Below, in pieces: positions 7,525 through 16,649 of a stretch of 64,000 bases of DNA; position 1 is the stretch's first letter; every line of letters starts with the position of its first letter. This DNA is from Clostridium ljungdahlii (GTDB lineage Bacteria > Bacillota > Clostridia > Clostridiales > Clostridiaceae): assembly GCF_001636845.1 (NCBI RefSeq), contig NZ_LITT01000004.1, forward strand, positions 1 to 64,000. The letters are read 5' to 3'. The position numbers and the translations under genes were made by a program. Below the pieces are notes generated by a model. The model worked only from the letters and a program-made list of their open reading frames with translations. It was not told where the DNA came from and searched no databases.

Positions 7525-8556
7525 TTATTGTAAACAAAGTTCCTTACAAATTGAGTAAGCCATTTCACGTACTTTATAATTTTCATTATTGCAGGCATCT
7601 ATAATAAGTGGTCTATAAGTTTCCTTATAGTTATTACGCATATAGCACAATACATCTACTTTCCATTTCCAAAGTTCTTCTGATGATAAATAGAAAAATT
7701 TTGGTTGGACTTTCTTACGATAAAAGTCTTCTTCCATATTTAAAATATTCTCTGGAGTTAATGCAGAAGATAATTCTGCAAGGCCAGGAAATTCTTCTTC
7801 TTCCTTCCACTTTCCTTTGTTCATAGGACATACGTCCTGACAAATATCACAACCATAAATGCAATTTCCAAATGTTCTACTTAATGGTTCCTGTGGCAAA
7901 TTACGCCCACCAAAGGTTGTCAGAAAAGAAATACATGCAGTTGGTGACATAGTATAGGGATCAGAAAGAGATTTTGTAGGACAGGATGCCATGCAGCGAT
8001 TGCAGTTCTTTGGACACTGTAAAACATCATTTGTTTCCTTTAACTCCATTTCTCTGTCAGTTACCCAAGCTTCAAGATGAACCCATGAACCAGACTCTGT
8101 GTATAAGAAGTTATTTCTGCGAACAATACCAATTCCAGCTTGCAAAGCTGTCCAGCGCATTCCAACCACTCCAAATTTTTGATTTGTCTCTACCTTTAAA
8201 CCAAGTTCCTGCATATATTTTTCCAATGCTCGATTATTCTGATATTCTTTTGTATTTTTATCAACACGTATATCAAATAAATATGACTTACCTATGTGTC
8301 CCTTTACTACCTCTGGAATCTTGTATTTTCCATATTGTACCGCAAGTACTACTACAGACTTCGCCCATGGATATGTTGCCAATGTATTTACTAAACGCTG
8401 CTGATTTTGATAAAACATCTTTGATTTTGGAACTTTTTCAATACGTTCTTCAAACTTTTTAGCATATCCATCCATCAAACCAATCGGAATAATACCACAT
8501 TTTTCGTAGCCCAGTTCGTAAGCCTTTTTTTGAATCATTTGTTCAATTGTATTCAT
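7525..8556 (-). CDS. QueG-like double 4Fe-4S cluster protein
   Basis: This 343-residue protein resembles epoxyqueuosine reductase. It has an N-terminal cobalamin-binding-like domain and then two ferredoxin motifs, CPKNCNRCMASCP and CIYGCDICQDVCP, about 50 residues apart, with a HEAT-like C-terminal tail. QueG is a B12- and Fe-S-dependent relative of reductive dehalogenases that finishes queuosine in tRNA. Clostridia often carry several paralogues of unknown substrate, and the region around the first cluster here diverges from bona fide QueG as I know it. A GTG at 8568 is in frame, but AAAGGTGG sits just before the ATG at 8556. The next gene upstream on the same strand is the DUF3786-like gene, 99 bases away. 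Confidence 0.75.
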   Translation of the reverse strand: MNTIEQMIQKKAYELGYEKCGIIPIGLMDGYAKKFEERIEKVPKSKMFYQNQQRLVNTLATYPWAKSVVVLAVQYGKYKIPEVVKGHIGKSYLFDIRVDKNTKEYQNNRALEKYMQELGLKVETNQKFGVVGMRWTALQAGIGIVRRNNFLYTESGSWVHLEAWVTDREMELKETNDVLQCPKNCNRCMASCPTKSLSDPYTMSPTACISFLTTFGGRNLPQEPLSRTFGNCIYGCDICQDVCPMNKGKWKEEEEFPGLAELSSALTPENILNMEEDFYRKKVQPKFFYLSSEELWKWKVDVLCYMRNNYKETYRPLIIDACNNENYKVREMAYSICKELCLQ

Positions 8557-8655
8557 ATTGACTACCACCTTTTATAAATTTGACTTAATAAATTTATTTT
8601 TTAACTTCATATTGTTAAATTATTTAAGCATTTTTATACTACTATAGTTTAATTA

Positions 8656-9294
8656 TTATGATATTTGTTTAGCAATTTCAATCACTTCATCAATTAGCAA
8701 AGAGGATAACAAAGCCACATCTTCTGGATGTAGCTCTTTCACCACTGAAGGATCATACAACATATTAGAATTAGCCTCCAATTCATCATCTGCTAGCCAT
8801 AAAACTAGAATTATTGGAATGTTCGGGAATACATCAATTCTTAAACCTATATCTCCATATGATACCTTTTTTGCACTAAGAATATGTCCAGCTTTTAAGA
8901 AAAGATCCCCCTTATGCCCGAAGAATTGTGATAATTTATTTGTAGTAAAACCACCTGAAACATTATATAAACCAGCTCCATCTAATTCTCTGTATGGTAC
9001 CCATTTATTTTGGTGAGTGGCTTTAGTACATCTGTGGAAATAACTAATTATCAATATTTTTTTCATTACATTATCTCTAAATAAATTTCTTTGTGTATCA
9101 TTTTTTAATACAATTCTTCCCTGTGGATAAGAAATTATATATTCTCTGTTCAAATAAGTTAAAGTAAATTCCTTTTTTTCAAAATTATATTTAGCACCGC
9201 TTTTATTAGCCATTTCTTCTGGATCATGTTTAGCAAATTCTATACAAAGATTTTCATAGCATAGATCATAATTGTTTTTATTATAATTTTGCAT
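8656..9294 (-). CDS. DUF3786-like protein
   Basis: This 212-residue soluble protein has the layout of the DUF3786 family as I recall it. An N-terminal helical segment is followed by strands around YIISYPQGRI, a central glycine-rich block, and a C-terminal motif WLADDELEANSNMLYDPS before a helical end. The family has no established reaction; it appears in anaerobes, often near corrinoid or Fe-S proteins, which fits the QueG-like gene downstream. The start at 9294 is preceded by a GGAGGT-like site (acctcc on the plus strand). Function is not assigned. Confidence 0.6.
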   Translation of the reverse strand: MQNYNKNNYDLCYENLCIEFAKHDPEEMANKSGAKYNFEKKEFTLTYLNREYIISYPQGRIVLKNDTQRNLFRDNVMKKILIISYFHRCTKATHQNKWVPYRELDGAGLYNVSGGFTTNKLSQFFGHKGDLFLKAGHILSAKKVSYGDIGLRIDVFPNIPIILVLWLADDELEANSNMLYDPSVVKELHPEDVALLSSLLIDEVIEIAKQIS

Positions 9295-9496
9295 AATAAC
9301 CTCCCGTTTTCATAATAACCTAGCTTTCATATAAAGAAAATTTTAGTAATGTTGAAAAAATAAATAATGGGCAACATTTACTATTATTAAAGTAACTGTA
9401 AAGAAAAAGCTACTTTCACTTGGTTAATTGCAGTTATGCAGTTTGGTTTAAAAATTAACTTTTTTATCCCATTTAAAAACTTTAAACTTAAGTATA

Positions 9497-9530
9497 TACC
9501 AGTTAACGTGTATATACACGTTAACTGGTA
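9497..9530. repeat. Perfect 34-bp palindrome after the MarR gene
   Basis: The sequence is a perfect inverted repeat with arm TACCAGTTAACGTGTAT and no spacer, centred in GTATATAC. It begins 6 bases after the stop codon of the MarR gene. Neither strand offers a good U-tract, so it could be a weak terminator or a protein-binding dyad. Confidence 0.6.
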
Positions 9531-9536
9531 AAAAAT

Positions 9537-9974
9537 TCAAGGCACTAAAGCCTCAATTTTAGAAAGTAATGTCGTAAAAGTGGATATATTACCTTTGCCA
9601 AGATACTCTTCTAAAAAACTTTGTGCCTTTTCCCAAAGTTCTTCTGAATGTTTATAAGTTTCAATTCCTTTATCTGTTAATCTAAGTTGTCTACTTCTAG
9701 CTCTTTCTGTTGATATATCTTCTACAAAGCCACTTTTTTCTAAAGGTTTAAGATTTCTCACAAGGGTAGTTCTATCTAATCTTATGACTACAGCTAAGTC
9801 ACTTACACTTACTGGTCCTAATTGGTTTATATGTCTAAGTAATGCGAACTGACTTGTCTTCAAGTTACTTGGTGCAAGAAATTCATCGTAAACTTTAGTC
9901 ATTGCTTGTGAAGCCCTTCTAATATTAAGACAATTACAAGGTGATGGTTTCTTCTCATAAATGTTTCTCTCCAT
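9537..9974 (-). CDS. MarR-family transcriptional regulator
   Basis: This 145-residue protein has the MarR winged helix: LKTSQFALLRHI, then SVSDLAVVIRLDRTTLVRNL as helix-turn-helix, and the wing SRQLRLTDKG. An N-terminal CNC pair (about residues 14-16) is worth noting because Cys residues in this position give redox or metal sensing in some MarR proteins. A GTG at 9983 is in frame, but AAGGTGG overlaps it, so the ATG at 9974 is the start. No target gene is adjacent in operon; the nearest candidates are the DUF3786 gene downstream and the decayed gene upstream. Confidence 0.88.
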   Translation of the reverse strand: MERNIYEKKPSPCNCLNIRRASQAMTKVYDEFLAPSNLKTSQFALLRHINQLGPVSVSDLAVVIRLDRTTLVRNLKPLEKSGFVEDISTERARSRQLRLTDKGIETYKHSEELWEKAQSFLEEYLGKGNISTFTTLLSKIEALVP

Positions 9975-10071
9975 AGTTGCCACCTTTTTTTATTTTAGTG
10001 TATTTACACTATTAAATATACTTCTTAAATGATGTTTTGTCAATTAGACAGGTGTTTATATAGCTGCTGTT

Positions 10072-10406
10072 ATCATTGGTATTATTGTGTTTTATAGCAC
10101 TTATTGTAGGTATGATTAAGCCACGAATAGTAATTAGGTGGGGAAATGTAGAAAAAAGAAATAGAAAAAATGTACTTAAGTACTAGTGTTTTTTATTTTA
10201 TTGGGTATAACTTCTAGAAACACAGGGACAGTGCAAAAAACACTTCGAGCACTTTAAGTACATCAACAACAGCTTCGAAAGTATTAGAAAATGGCAATGT
10301 TACTATTAGAGATATATCTCAAGAACTTTACACTTATAATTCTACCATTGGTGGTAAAATTACTCTTCCATTAGTATTGGTAGACAATATAACAATAAAT
10401 CAATAA
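10072..10406 (+). pseudogene. Decayed membrane/lipoprotein-type gene
   Basis: The region encodes a hydrophobic helix LLLSLVLLCFIALIVG followed by MIKPRIVIRWG and a basic run, then a stop at about 10185. A shifted frame gives a Thr-rich stretch and another shift gives a beta-rich tail ending ITINQ and a stop at 10404-10406. The 'IGLIKPxxVIRWG' string is familiar from small clostridial membrane proteins with an extracytoplasmic domain. At least two frameshifts mean it is dead. It fills most of the 675-base gap between the MarR and dehydrogenase genes. Confidence 0.5.
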
Positions 10407-10471
10407 CTAATTACATTCGGCTTCATTGCTATCTTATGTGCCTAGTGAAAAAGTATCCTAAAATAATTTAT

Positions 10472-10501
10472 GGAGCAGGAGATTAATTACCTTGCTGCTC
10501 C
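10472..10501. terminator. Hairpin between decayed gene and dehydrogenase
   Basis: GGAGCAG and CTGCTCC pair around a 16-base loop, with CGTTTCC following on the plus strand. It is a plausible end for plus-strand transcription, though the U-tract is weak. Confidence 0.4.
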
Positions 10502-10658
10502 GTTTCCTTCTTATTTATATATAGTTGTCTAGTAATTTTGCTTTATCTGAACTGCTTTACAAATCTTATGCTGAACATTGAACATATAGTATCGTTGTTC
10601 TAAAAGAAAACCGTACCAAAGAGGTTTATGTAAAGTAAATACCCCTAGAAAGATCATG

Positions 10659-11600
10659 CTAATTTACCGGCCAGGAAGGCTCTCTGCCGCTTAATACTTC
10701 ATCTATACCAATGGCTGGATGAACAGACATTCTTATACCTGCTTCCTCTGTATGTGCTGCAGTATGAGGCGTTACAATTACATTTTCAAGCTTAAAAAGA
10801 GCATTATCTTTTGATGGTTCTTCTCCTTTAAATACATCAATGGCAGCTCCAGCAATTTTATTTTTCAAAAGTGCTTCAAGCAAGGCATCTTCATCAACCA
10901 CTTCTCCCCGTGCCGTATTTATAAGAAAAGCTCTAGATTTCATAAGAGACAGCTCCCTTTTTCCTATCATACCCTTTGTTTTCTCCGTAAGTGGAACATG
11001 CAAGCTTATAAAATCAGAATTTTTAAGTACATAATCTAAATCCTCAGTAACTTCTATATTATCTATTTGATTTGAAGTTATATTTCGCTTGAATCCTATA
11101 ACTTTCATGCCAAATCCTTTTGAAGCCTTTGAAGCAACAAGTTTTCCTATACTTCCAACTCCTATAATTCCAAGTACTTTTCCTTCAAGATCCATTCCAA
11201 AACTTTTTCTTATTTCAAAATTTCCATCTCTAAGTTCCCTATCATAAATAAATAACTTTTTAGCAAGTGCCAATATAAGTCCCATAGTATACTCAGCCAC
11301 ACTGTTTTTATTGGATTCAGGAGAATTCGTGACTCTTATTCCAAGACTTGATGCAGCTTTAACATCTATATTATCCACTCCAACACCAAATTTAGATATG
11401 ACTTTCAACTTTGTTCCGGATTTCATAATTTTTTCAGTAATGTTTGCCATCCTAACTAATATTGCATCACAGTCTTTTACTTCCTCTGCTAAAACATCCT
11501 CGGAAACATCAGAAGCCATTTTTAACTCATACCCTCGACTTCTAAGGTAATCCTTACCTTCTTCGTATATATTTTCTGTAATCAAAACTCTATAACTCAT
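10659..11600 (-). CDS. D-isomer 2-hydroxyacid dehydrogenase (SerA-like)
   Basis: This 313-residue protein has the D-2-hydroxyacid dehydrogenase fold: substrate-binding edge SKFGVGVDNID, NAD-binding GIIGVGSIGK, catalytic Arg in NTARGEVVDEDAL, and His in TPHTAAHTEEAG. It lacks the C-terminal ACT domain of long SerA enzymes, so it is the short form used either for 3-phosphoglycerate or for other 2-hydroxyacids. Its gene follows the MFS exporter gene with only 6 bases between them, so the two form an operon. Pairing with an exporter and not with serC makes serine biosynthesis less certain. Confidence 0.82.
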   Translation of the reverse strand: MSYRVLITENIYEEGKDYLRSRGYELKMASDVSEDVLAEEVKDCDAILVRMANITEKIMKSGTKLKVISKFGVGVDNIDVKAASSLGIRVTNSPESNKNSVAEYTMGLILALAKKLFIYDRELRDGNFEIRKSFGMDLEGKVLGIIGVGSIGKLVASKASKGFGMKVIGFKRNITSNQIDNIEVTEDLDYVLKNSDFISLHVPLTEKTKGMIGKRELSLMKSRAFLINTARGEVVDEDALLEALLKNKIAGAAIDVFKGEEPSKDNALFKLENVIVTPHTAAHTEEAGIRMSVHPAIGIDEVLSGREPSWPVN

Positions 11601-11606
11601 ACTAAA

Positions 11607-13049
11607 TCACCCTTTCATATATAATCCCCTTAATTTTCTACTATAGTAAAACCTTAATGCAGTTATCAAAACTCCAAATAAGCACATAATACCAGCGCTT
11701 ATATATACTGATCTCATGCCATAAATGAAAACATCATCTCTGCCTTTTATGTAATCCACCACTCTGTACCCGATTTTATGACTCATTCTGTTGTAAAGTA
11801 ATAAAGTGGAAAGAGATGTGCCTAGAACAAATCCTAAGTTTCTAATAAGAGCATTTACACTTCCTGCTATTCCAAGCTTATCTCTGCTAACAGTAGACAT
11901 AACCAGCGAATTATTAGGAGATTGAAACATTCCATTTCCTAGAGTCATAATTACTATATAAGCTATAATCAAAAGTACAGAAGACCTTTCATTTAAACTA
12001 GATATGAAAAACAACCCCAAACTTGTAAAACTAAGTCCAAATAAGGTAAGTATTTCGGATCCAATTTTATCTGACATATATCCACTAAAAGGAGCCACTA
12101 CAGACAAAACAATAGGAGATACCATCATGAGCATTCCAGATGCTGCCGGTGAAAATTTCAATGTATCCTGAAAGTAAAAGGGAAGTATTATATTTGATGC
12201 ACTAATTGCAATAAATGAAATAAAAGCACATATTATACTTATTGAAAATAAACTGTTTTTAAAAATGCTCAATTGTAAAACCGGCATGCTTATTTTATGT
12301 TCTACTATGATAAACAATACAAAAGTTATAAATGAAATTACAAAAGCTGAAATTATAAATATATTGTCATAGCCCTTTACCTGACCTTGTCCCAATGCCC
12401 CAAACAGTGAGACTGTAGCTACTATAAATAGTAAAGCTCCTTTTATATCTAGTTTTTCATCAGAGGTGGTATGTAATTTAGGAAATATCTTTAATGTAAG
12501 TATAAATACAATTATTCCTATAGGTATGTTTATTAAAAATATATATTCCCAGCTTACAGCCGAAACAATAATCCCACCAATTGGGGGACCTGCCATAGAA
12601 CCCAATGCCACAAATGTTCCTAAAACTCCAAGTGCCCTCCCCCTCTCATTAGCTGGGAAAACTTGAGTTATAATTCCCTGATTAGTAGCCATCGTAGCTG
12701 ATGCTCCTACTGCTTGTACAACTCTTGCTGTTACAAGTAATGGCAGTGAGCTTGTAAGTCCACATAGGAGTGAACCCATTGTAAAAAGAACAACTCCAAA
12801 TTTAAAAACTTTTGTCTTTCCTATCATGTCCCCAAGTCTTCCAAATATTAAAATAGTTGCTGCAACAGTTATTAAAAAACTGGTGACAACCCATGTAATA
12901 CCTGACATTCCTACATTTAATTTAGATGCCATATCTGGCAGTGCTACATTTACAATGCTCCCATCAAGTGTTGACATAAATGTAGCAGAAACAACTGTAA
13001 CCAAGATCAGCCACTTTTTTTTATTCATTTCATTTTCAATTTTCTTCAA
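11607..13049 (-). CDS. MFS transporter, DHA2 (14-TM) family
   Basis: This 480-residue protein has about 14 hydrophobic segments. The DHA2/EmrB signature is at the start (TFMSTLDGSIVNVALPDM), followed by WVVTSFLITVAATILIFGRL and GDMIGK, and a motif-C-like G-rich segment GSMAGPPIGG. Such proteins are proton-driven drug or metabolite exporters. The start is a TTG at 13049 with AGAGGA upstream; an internal ATG eight codons in is an alternative. It leads an operon with the dehydrogenase gene, so the cargo could be a hydroxyacid or an unrelated toxic compound. Confidence 0.85.
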   Translation of the reverse strand: MKKIENEMNKKKWLILVTVVSATFMSTLDGSIVNVALPDMASKLNVGMSGITWVVTSFLITVAATILIFGRLGDMIGKTKVFKFGVVLFTMGSLLCGLTSSLPLLVTARVVQAVGASATMATNQGIITQVFPANERGRALGVLGTFVALGSMAGPPIGGIIVSAVSWEYIFLINIPIGIIVFILTLKIFPKLHTTSDEKLDIKGALLFIVATVSLFGALGQGQVKGYDNIFIISAFVISFITFVLFIIVEHKISMPVLQLSIFKNSLFSISIICAFISFIAISASNIILPFYFQDTLKFSPAASGMLMMVSPIVLSVVAPFSGYMSDKIGSEILTLFGLSFTSLGLFFISSLNERSSVLLIIAYIVIMTLGNGMFQSPNNSLVMSTVSRDKLGIAGSVNALIRNLGFVLGTSLSTLLLYNRMSHKIGYRVVDYIKGRDDVFIYGMRSVYISAGIMCLFGVLITALRFYYSRKLRGLYMKG

Positions 13050-13358
13050 TCTTCACTCATCCTCTCGCAAATGCTTTTCCATTTTTTAAATTTTTCAAGT
13101 TTTTTATCAAGATAAGACTATCTACATCTATATATGTTATTAGTTAGTTTGATCAAAGTTACTGCCTTATTATTCATATCACTTGCGCTCTCTCCATTAA
13201 TAAATAAAATAGCATTTCATAGCTGATTGGTCAACTATATTGTACATCATAAATATTTTTTATTTGAATGAAATTTGATATAATTATTATATGATATATT
13301 AATCCCTACATATTATGAAATCTCTTTATGTAGTTACTTAAAATGAAGGAGAATATAA
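13050..13358. other. Divergent control region of MFS and GntR genes
   Basis: No gene. A TTGATA...TATAAT-like string near 13276-13300 may be the GntR promoter. CTACATA (about 13316-13322) and TATGTAG (about 13337-13343) make an inverted repeat just upstream of the GntR start that could be its own binding site. Confidence 0.4.
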
Positions 13359-14063
13359 ATGATAGACAACTATTCTATTCCTAAATACGTACAATTACAA
13401 AACATAATTAAACAAGATATTATTTCAGGCAAATATAAAAATGGTGATATGATACCTTCTGAATCTAACCTTATGAAAAAGTATTGTGTAACTAGAACAA
13501 CAATAAGGAAAGCTATTTCAAACCTATCTAATGCAGGCTTAGTAAAGCAAGTTCAAGGTAAAGGAACATTTGTAAATCTTTGTGATATAAAGCATAATAT
13601 GTGGAATTTCGGAGGATTTACAGATTATGCAATTAATAAATATGAAATTCCTGTATCAAAAGTACTTGAAAAAAATATTATTGTAAAAGATAACGAAAAA
13701 TTTTTTAAACTGGTAAGAGCAAGAGGAATAAAAAAGGAACTTGGCATATCATGGCTTACAATAGATTCTTCCTTAATACCTTTATCAATTTTTAGAAATA
13801 TAGATAAACATGACTTTTCGAAAGAGTCATTATATCATGTTATGAAAAAGGAATATAAAGTATTTCCAAAGACAGCTTCCCTCGAATTAAATTCCGTAAT
13901 AGGAGATAAGAAAACTAAGGAAATACTAAAATATACGCAGGATATACCTCTTATAAAAGTTACAGGATTTGTTTATACTGAGGATAACTTAAAGATTGAA
14001 AAATTAGAAATTGTATACAGTCCTAATATGAAAATGAAAATTGTTACAAATATAAACGAATAA
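13359..14063 (+). CDS. GntR/HutC-family regulator
   Basis: This 234-residue protein has an N-terminal GntR winged helix (PKYVQLQNIIKQDIISGKYK, MIPSESNLMKKY, then TRTTIRKAISNL) and a C-terminal UTRA ligand domain from about residue 80. HutC-type regulators bind sugars, nucleosides or amino acids and release their operators. The next three plus-strand genes start behind a strong promoter that is overlaid by a 36-bp dyad (14112-14147), very probably its operator. It corresponds in position to YegW of the E. coli yegTUV cluster. Confidence 0.88.
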   Translation: MIDNYSIPKYVQLQNIIKQDIISGKYKNGDMIPSESNLMKKYCVTRTTIRKAISNLSNAGLVKQVQGKGTFVNLCDIKHNMWNFGGFTDYAINKYEIPVSKVLEKNIIVKDNEKFFKLVRARGIKKELGISWLTIDSSLIPLSIFRNIDKHDFSKESLYHVMKKEYKVFPKTASLELNSVIGDKKTKEILKYTQDIPLIKVTGFVYTEDNLKIEKLEIVYSPNMKMKIVTNINE

Positions 14064-14104
14064 ATCAGTATTGACTTTTATAAGTTGGTATAATAATTTT
14101 AGCA

Positions 14105-14147
14105 TTGACATATACGTACAAGTTGATTATAATTAACTTGTACGTAT
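14105..14147 (+). promoter_or_regulatory. Promoter with overlapping GntR operator
   Basis: TTGACA (14105-14110), exactly 17 bases, then TATAAT (14128-14133) form a consensus sigma-A promoter. The arms ATACGTACAAGTT (14112-14124) and AACTTGTACGTAT (14135-14147) form a dyad covering the spacer and both sides of the -10. Binding there would block polymerase, so the operon is predicted to be repressed until the GntR ligand appears. Confidence 0.85.
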
Positions 14148-14232
14148 AACCGTATGTGCATATATATTATTATTATTGTTGTTGGTTATCAATGTTTATG
14201 ATAACGTTCTCAAGACTATAGGAGTGATAATT

Positions 14233-15222
14233 ATGAAAAACAAAATTCTTGGTACCTTATATGGTATGGCAATAGGTGATTCAATGGGTATGCCCTCTGA
14301 ACTCTGGAGCAGACGAAAAATAAAGAGTTTCTTTGACAAAATAGACTATTTTCTAGATAGCCCATCTGAAAATGAAACTGCAATAGGATTAAGTAAAGGC
14401 GAATTTACAGACGATACAGCCCAAGCACTAGTAATATTAGATTCATTAATGGAAAATAACTTCATCCCGGATAAAAAAATAATTGCTTCAAATTTAATAA
14501 ATTGGGCAATAAAGACCAATGCCTTTGACAAAAATATTCTTGGGCCAAGCTCTAAAGCTGCTTTAAATGCAATTCAAAATGGAGAAGATGCTGAAATTTA
14601 TACTTCTAAAGCACTTACTAATGGAGCTGCCATGAGAATTGCACCTGTGGGGTGTTTATTTAAAAGTGATAATAAAGAAGCTCTTGTAGATTATGTATAT
14701 AAAATAAGTGAAGTCACCCATAAAACTGATGTTGCTATAAGTGGTGCTTCCATGATAGCAGCTGCTGTAAGTTCAGCTATGGAAGATAATGATTGGAATA
14801 CAATTATAGAAGATTCATTAGATGTTTTTGAAATTGCTAAGCATTATGGGTATGAAACATTTTCTGCTTCTCTATCGGAAAGACTAAAACTTGCCCTTGA
14901 TATAGCGATGAAATATAAAGATGATGAAGAAAAATTTGGGCAAAAAATATATGATATTATAGGCTGCGGGACATTGACAAGTGAAGCAGTTCCTTCAGCA
15001 CTGGCAATAGCTTATTTTACAAAAAATCCTGAAAAATGTAGTTTAATGTGTGCAAATTTAGGTGGTGATACAGATACTATAGGTGCTATGGCTACTGCTA
15101 TTTGTGGAGCTAAAGTTGGAGTTGAAGCTATAAGTACAAAGTGGATCAACTTAATAAACACTAGTAACAAAGTTGATTTTAACTACTATTCAGAAAAAAT
15201 ATTTGAACAAAGGTTAAAATAA
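14233..15222 (+). CDS. ADP-ribosylglycohydrolase-family hydrolase (YegU-like)
   Basis: This 329-residue protein is an all-helical DraG-type hydrolase. The binuclear metal ligands appear as GDSMGMP near the start, FTDDTAQ (about residues 56-62) and GGDTDTIGAM near residue 275. Family members cleave N- or O-glycosidic bonds of ADP-ribose, but some act on small nucleosides. Placed between a GntR regulator and a permease plus PfkB kinase, this one is more likely a catabolic glycosidase than a protein de-ADP-ribosylase. A GTG/TTG-type upstream extension from 14176 is possible, but AGGAG at 14220-14224 fits the ATG at 14233. Confidence 0.85.
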   Translation: MKNKILGTLYGMAIGDSMGMPSELWSRRKIKSFFDKIDYFLDSPSENETAIGLSKGEFTDDTAQALVILDSLMENNFIPDKKIIASNLINWAIKTNAFDKNILGPSSKAALNAIQNGEDAEIYTSKALTNGAAMRIAPVGCLFKSDNKEALVDYVYKISEVTHKTDVAISGASMIAAAVSSAMEDNDWNTIIEDSLDVFEIAKHYGYETFSASLSERLKLALDIAMKYKDDEEKFGQKIYDIIGCGTLTSEAVPSALAIAYFTKNPEKCSLMCANLGGDTDTIGAMATAICGAKVGVEAISTKWINLINTSNKVDFNYYSEKIFEQRLK

Positions 15223-15248
15223 TAAAAATTTTAAAGGAGTGTTAAAAA

Positions 15249-16649
15249 ATGAATGAATCAAAAGAAACTTCAGTTTTTTTACCCCATGAAGAAAGGAACG
15301 GTAAACCCTTAGATTTATTTTTTCTATGGTGTGCAGCAAACATAGGTATACTAGGTCTTGTCTATGGTGCTATAATCATAGGGTTTAAGTTAAGTTTTTT
15401 TCAATCAATTCTAGTAACTATACTAGGTTCTCTGTCGTTTATTTTAGTTGGTATTATGAGTCTAGCCGGAAAAGAAACTGGAGCAATAACTTTTATCCTA
15501 TCAAGAGCACCTTTTGGATTTAAGGGAAATTATATTCCATCAATAATTGCATTAGTTGGCCATATGGGTTGGTTATCAATAAATGTATGCACAGGAACTT
15601 TAACTACAGTATCTTTATTTGTAACTCTTGGATTTAAATCAACCAATATATTAACTGCTATTAGCCTTGGTATTTTCATAATATTAGTACTTATTTCTGT
15701 ACTTTTCAGCCATGAAACTCTGATTAAAATACAAACAATTTTCACTTATTTATTTGGTTCGTTAACTCTTATTATACTTGCAATACTTATTCCAAAAACA
15801 AATTGGAATTTATTGTTCAATATGAAAAGTGGAAGCTGGATAGGCAACTTTCTACCAGCTGTAGCTTTTGTTATGGCAGGAACGGGAATAAGTTGGTCAA
15901 GTGCATCAGCTGATTATAGCTGCCATCAAAATCCTAAAAATTCATCAAGATCAGTAGCTGCTTCTGTAACCTTAGGTGGTGCAGTTCCATTAATAATTAT
16001 AATGGGTGTAGGTTTATTATTATCTACTGCAGTTCCTGATTTAGCTAATTCATCAAATCCAACACAAGTAATAAGAGGTGCTTTACCTAGATGGATTGCA
16101 ATTATATATTATTTAACTGCCATAGGTGGATTAACACCTCAATGTTTCTTGGGTTTGAAATCTTCAAAACTTCTTTTGAATGCTATAAATATCCATGCTA
16201 AAAATACTTCAGTAGTAATATTTCAGGCTCTTATAATAATTATACTCCCATCATATATTTTATTCATAGCACAAGACTTTCAAGGAACATTAGAAAGTTT
16301 TCTAGGAATACTTGGTAAACTTCTAGCTGCATGGTCATCTGTATTTTTCATAGATTATCTATTTATAAGAAAAAAACATGGTTATTCTAGGAAATTGCTT
16401 GAAGATAAGAATTTCAATCCTATAAATTATAGAGGAGTTATAAGCTGGCTTATTGGTTTTGTTGTAGGATTATTATTCTCAAATACATTCATATTTAATG
16501 GGCCATTTGCTGTAGGTATTTTTAAAGGTAATAGCTTAAATGTACTTTTAACATTTGTAGTAAGCGGATCTGTTTATTATTTCATTGGAGTACTAAGTGG
16601 CAAATCAACAGTATATACTGAAAGTACTGGTGGTGAATTAAATGAATAA
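15249..16649 (+). CDS. NCS1-family nucleobase/nucleoside permease
   Basis: This 466-residue protein has about 12 membrane helices and the NCS1 (cytosine/purine/allantoin permease) pattern: a short polar N-terminus, then LFFLWCAANIGILGLVYGA, a conserved SRAPFGFKGNYIP-type loop and GMGLSWSSASADYS-like segment near residue 215. It imports nucleobases, nucleosides or hydantoins with Na+ or H+. An AAAGGAGTG site precedes it, 26 bases after the hydrolase gene, and the kinase gene overlaps its stop by 8 bases. In the E. coli yeg cluster the corresponding transporter (YegT) is an MFS nucleoside carrier, so the import step is replaced here by a different family. Confidence 0.85.
   Translation: MNESKETSVFLPHEERNGKPLDLFFLWCAANIGILGLVYGAIIIGFKLSFFQSILVTILGSLSFILVGIMSLAGKETGAITFILSRAPFGFKGNYIPSIIALVGHMGWLSINVCTGTLTTVSLFVTLGFKSTNILTAISLGIFIILVLISVLFSHETLIKIQTIFTYLFGSLTLIILAILIPKTNWNLLFNMKSGSWIGNFLPAVAFVMAGTGISWSSASADYSCHQNPKNSSRSVAASVTLGGAVPLIIIMGVGLLLSTAVPDLANSSNPTQVIRGALPRWIAIIYYLTAIGGLTPQCFLGLKSSKLLLNAINIHAKNTSVVIFQALIIIILPSYILFIAQDFQGTLESFLGILGKLLAAWSSVFFIDYLFIRKKHGYSRKLLEDKNFNPINYRGVISWLIGFVVGLLFSNTFIFNGPFAVGIFKGNSLNVLLTFVVSGSVYYFIGVLSGKSTVYTESTGGELNE

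Noticed and set aside
7986-8462. 158-codon plus-strand frame opposite the QueG-like gene
   Set aside because: It lies wholly antisense to a clear Fe-S protein gene and has no recognisable family.
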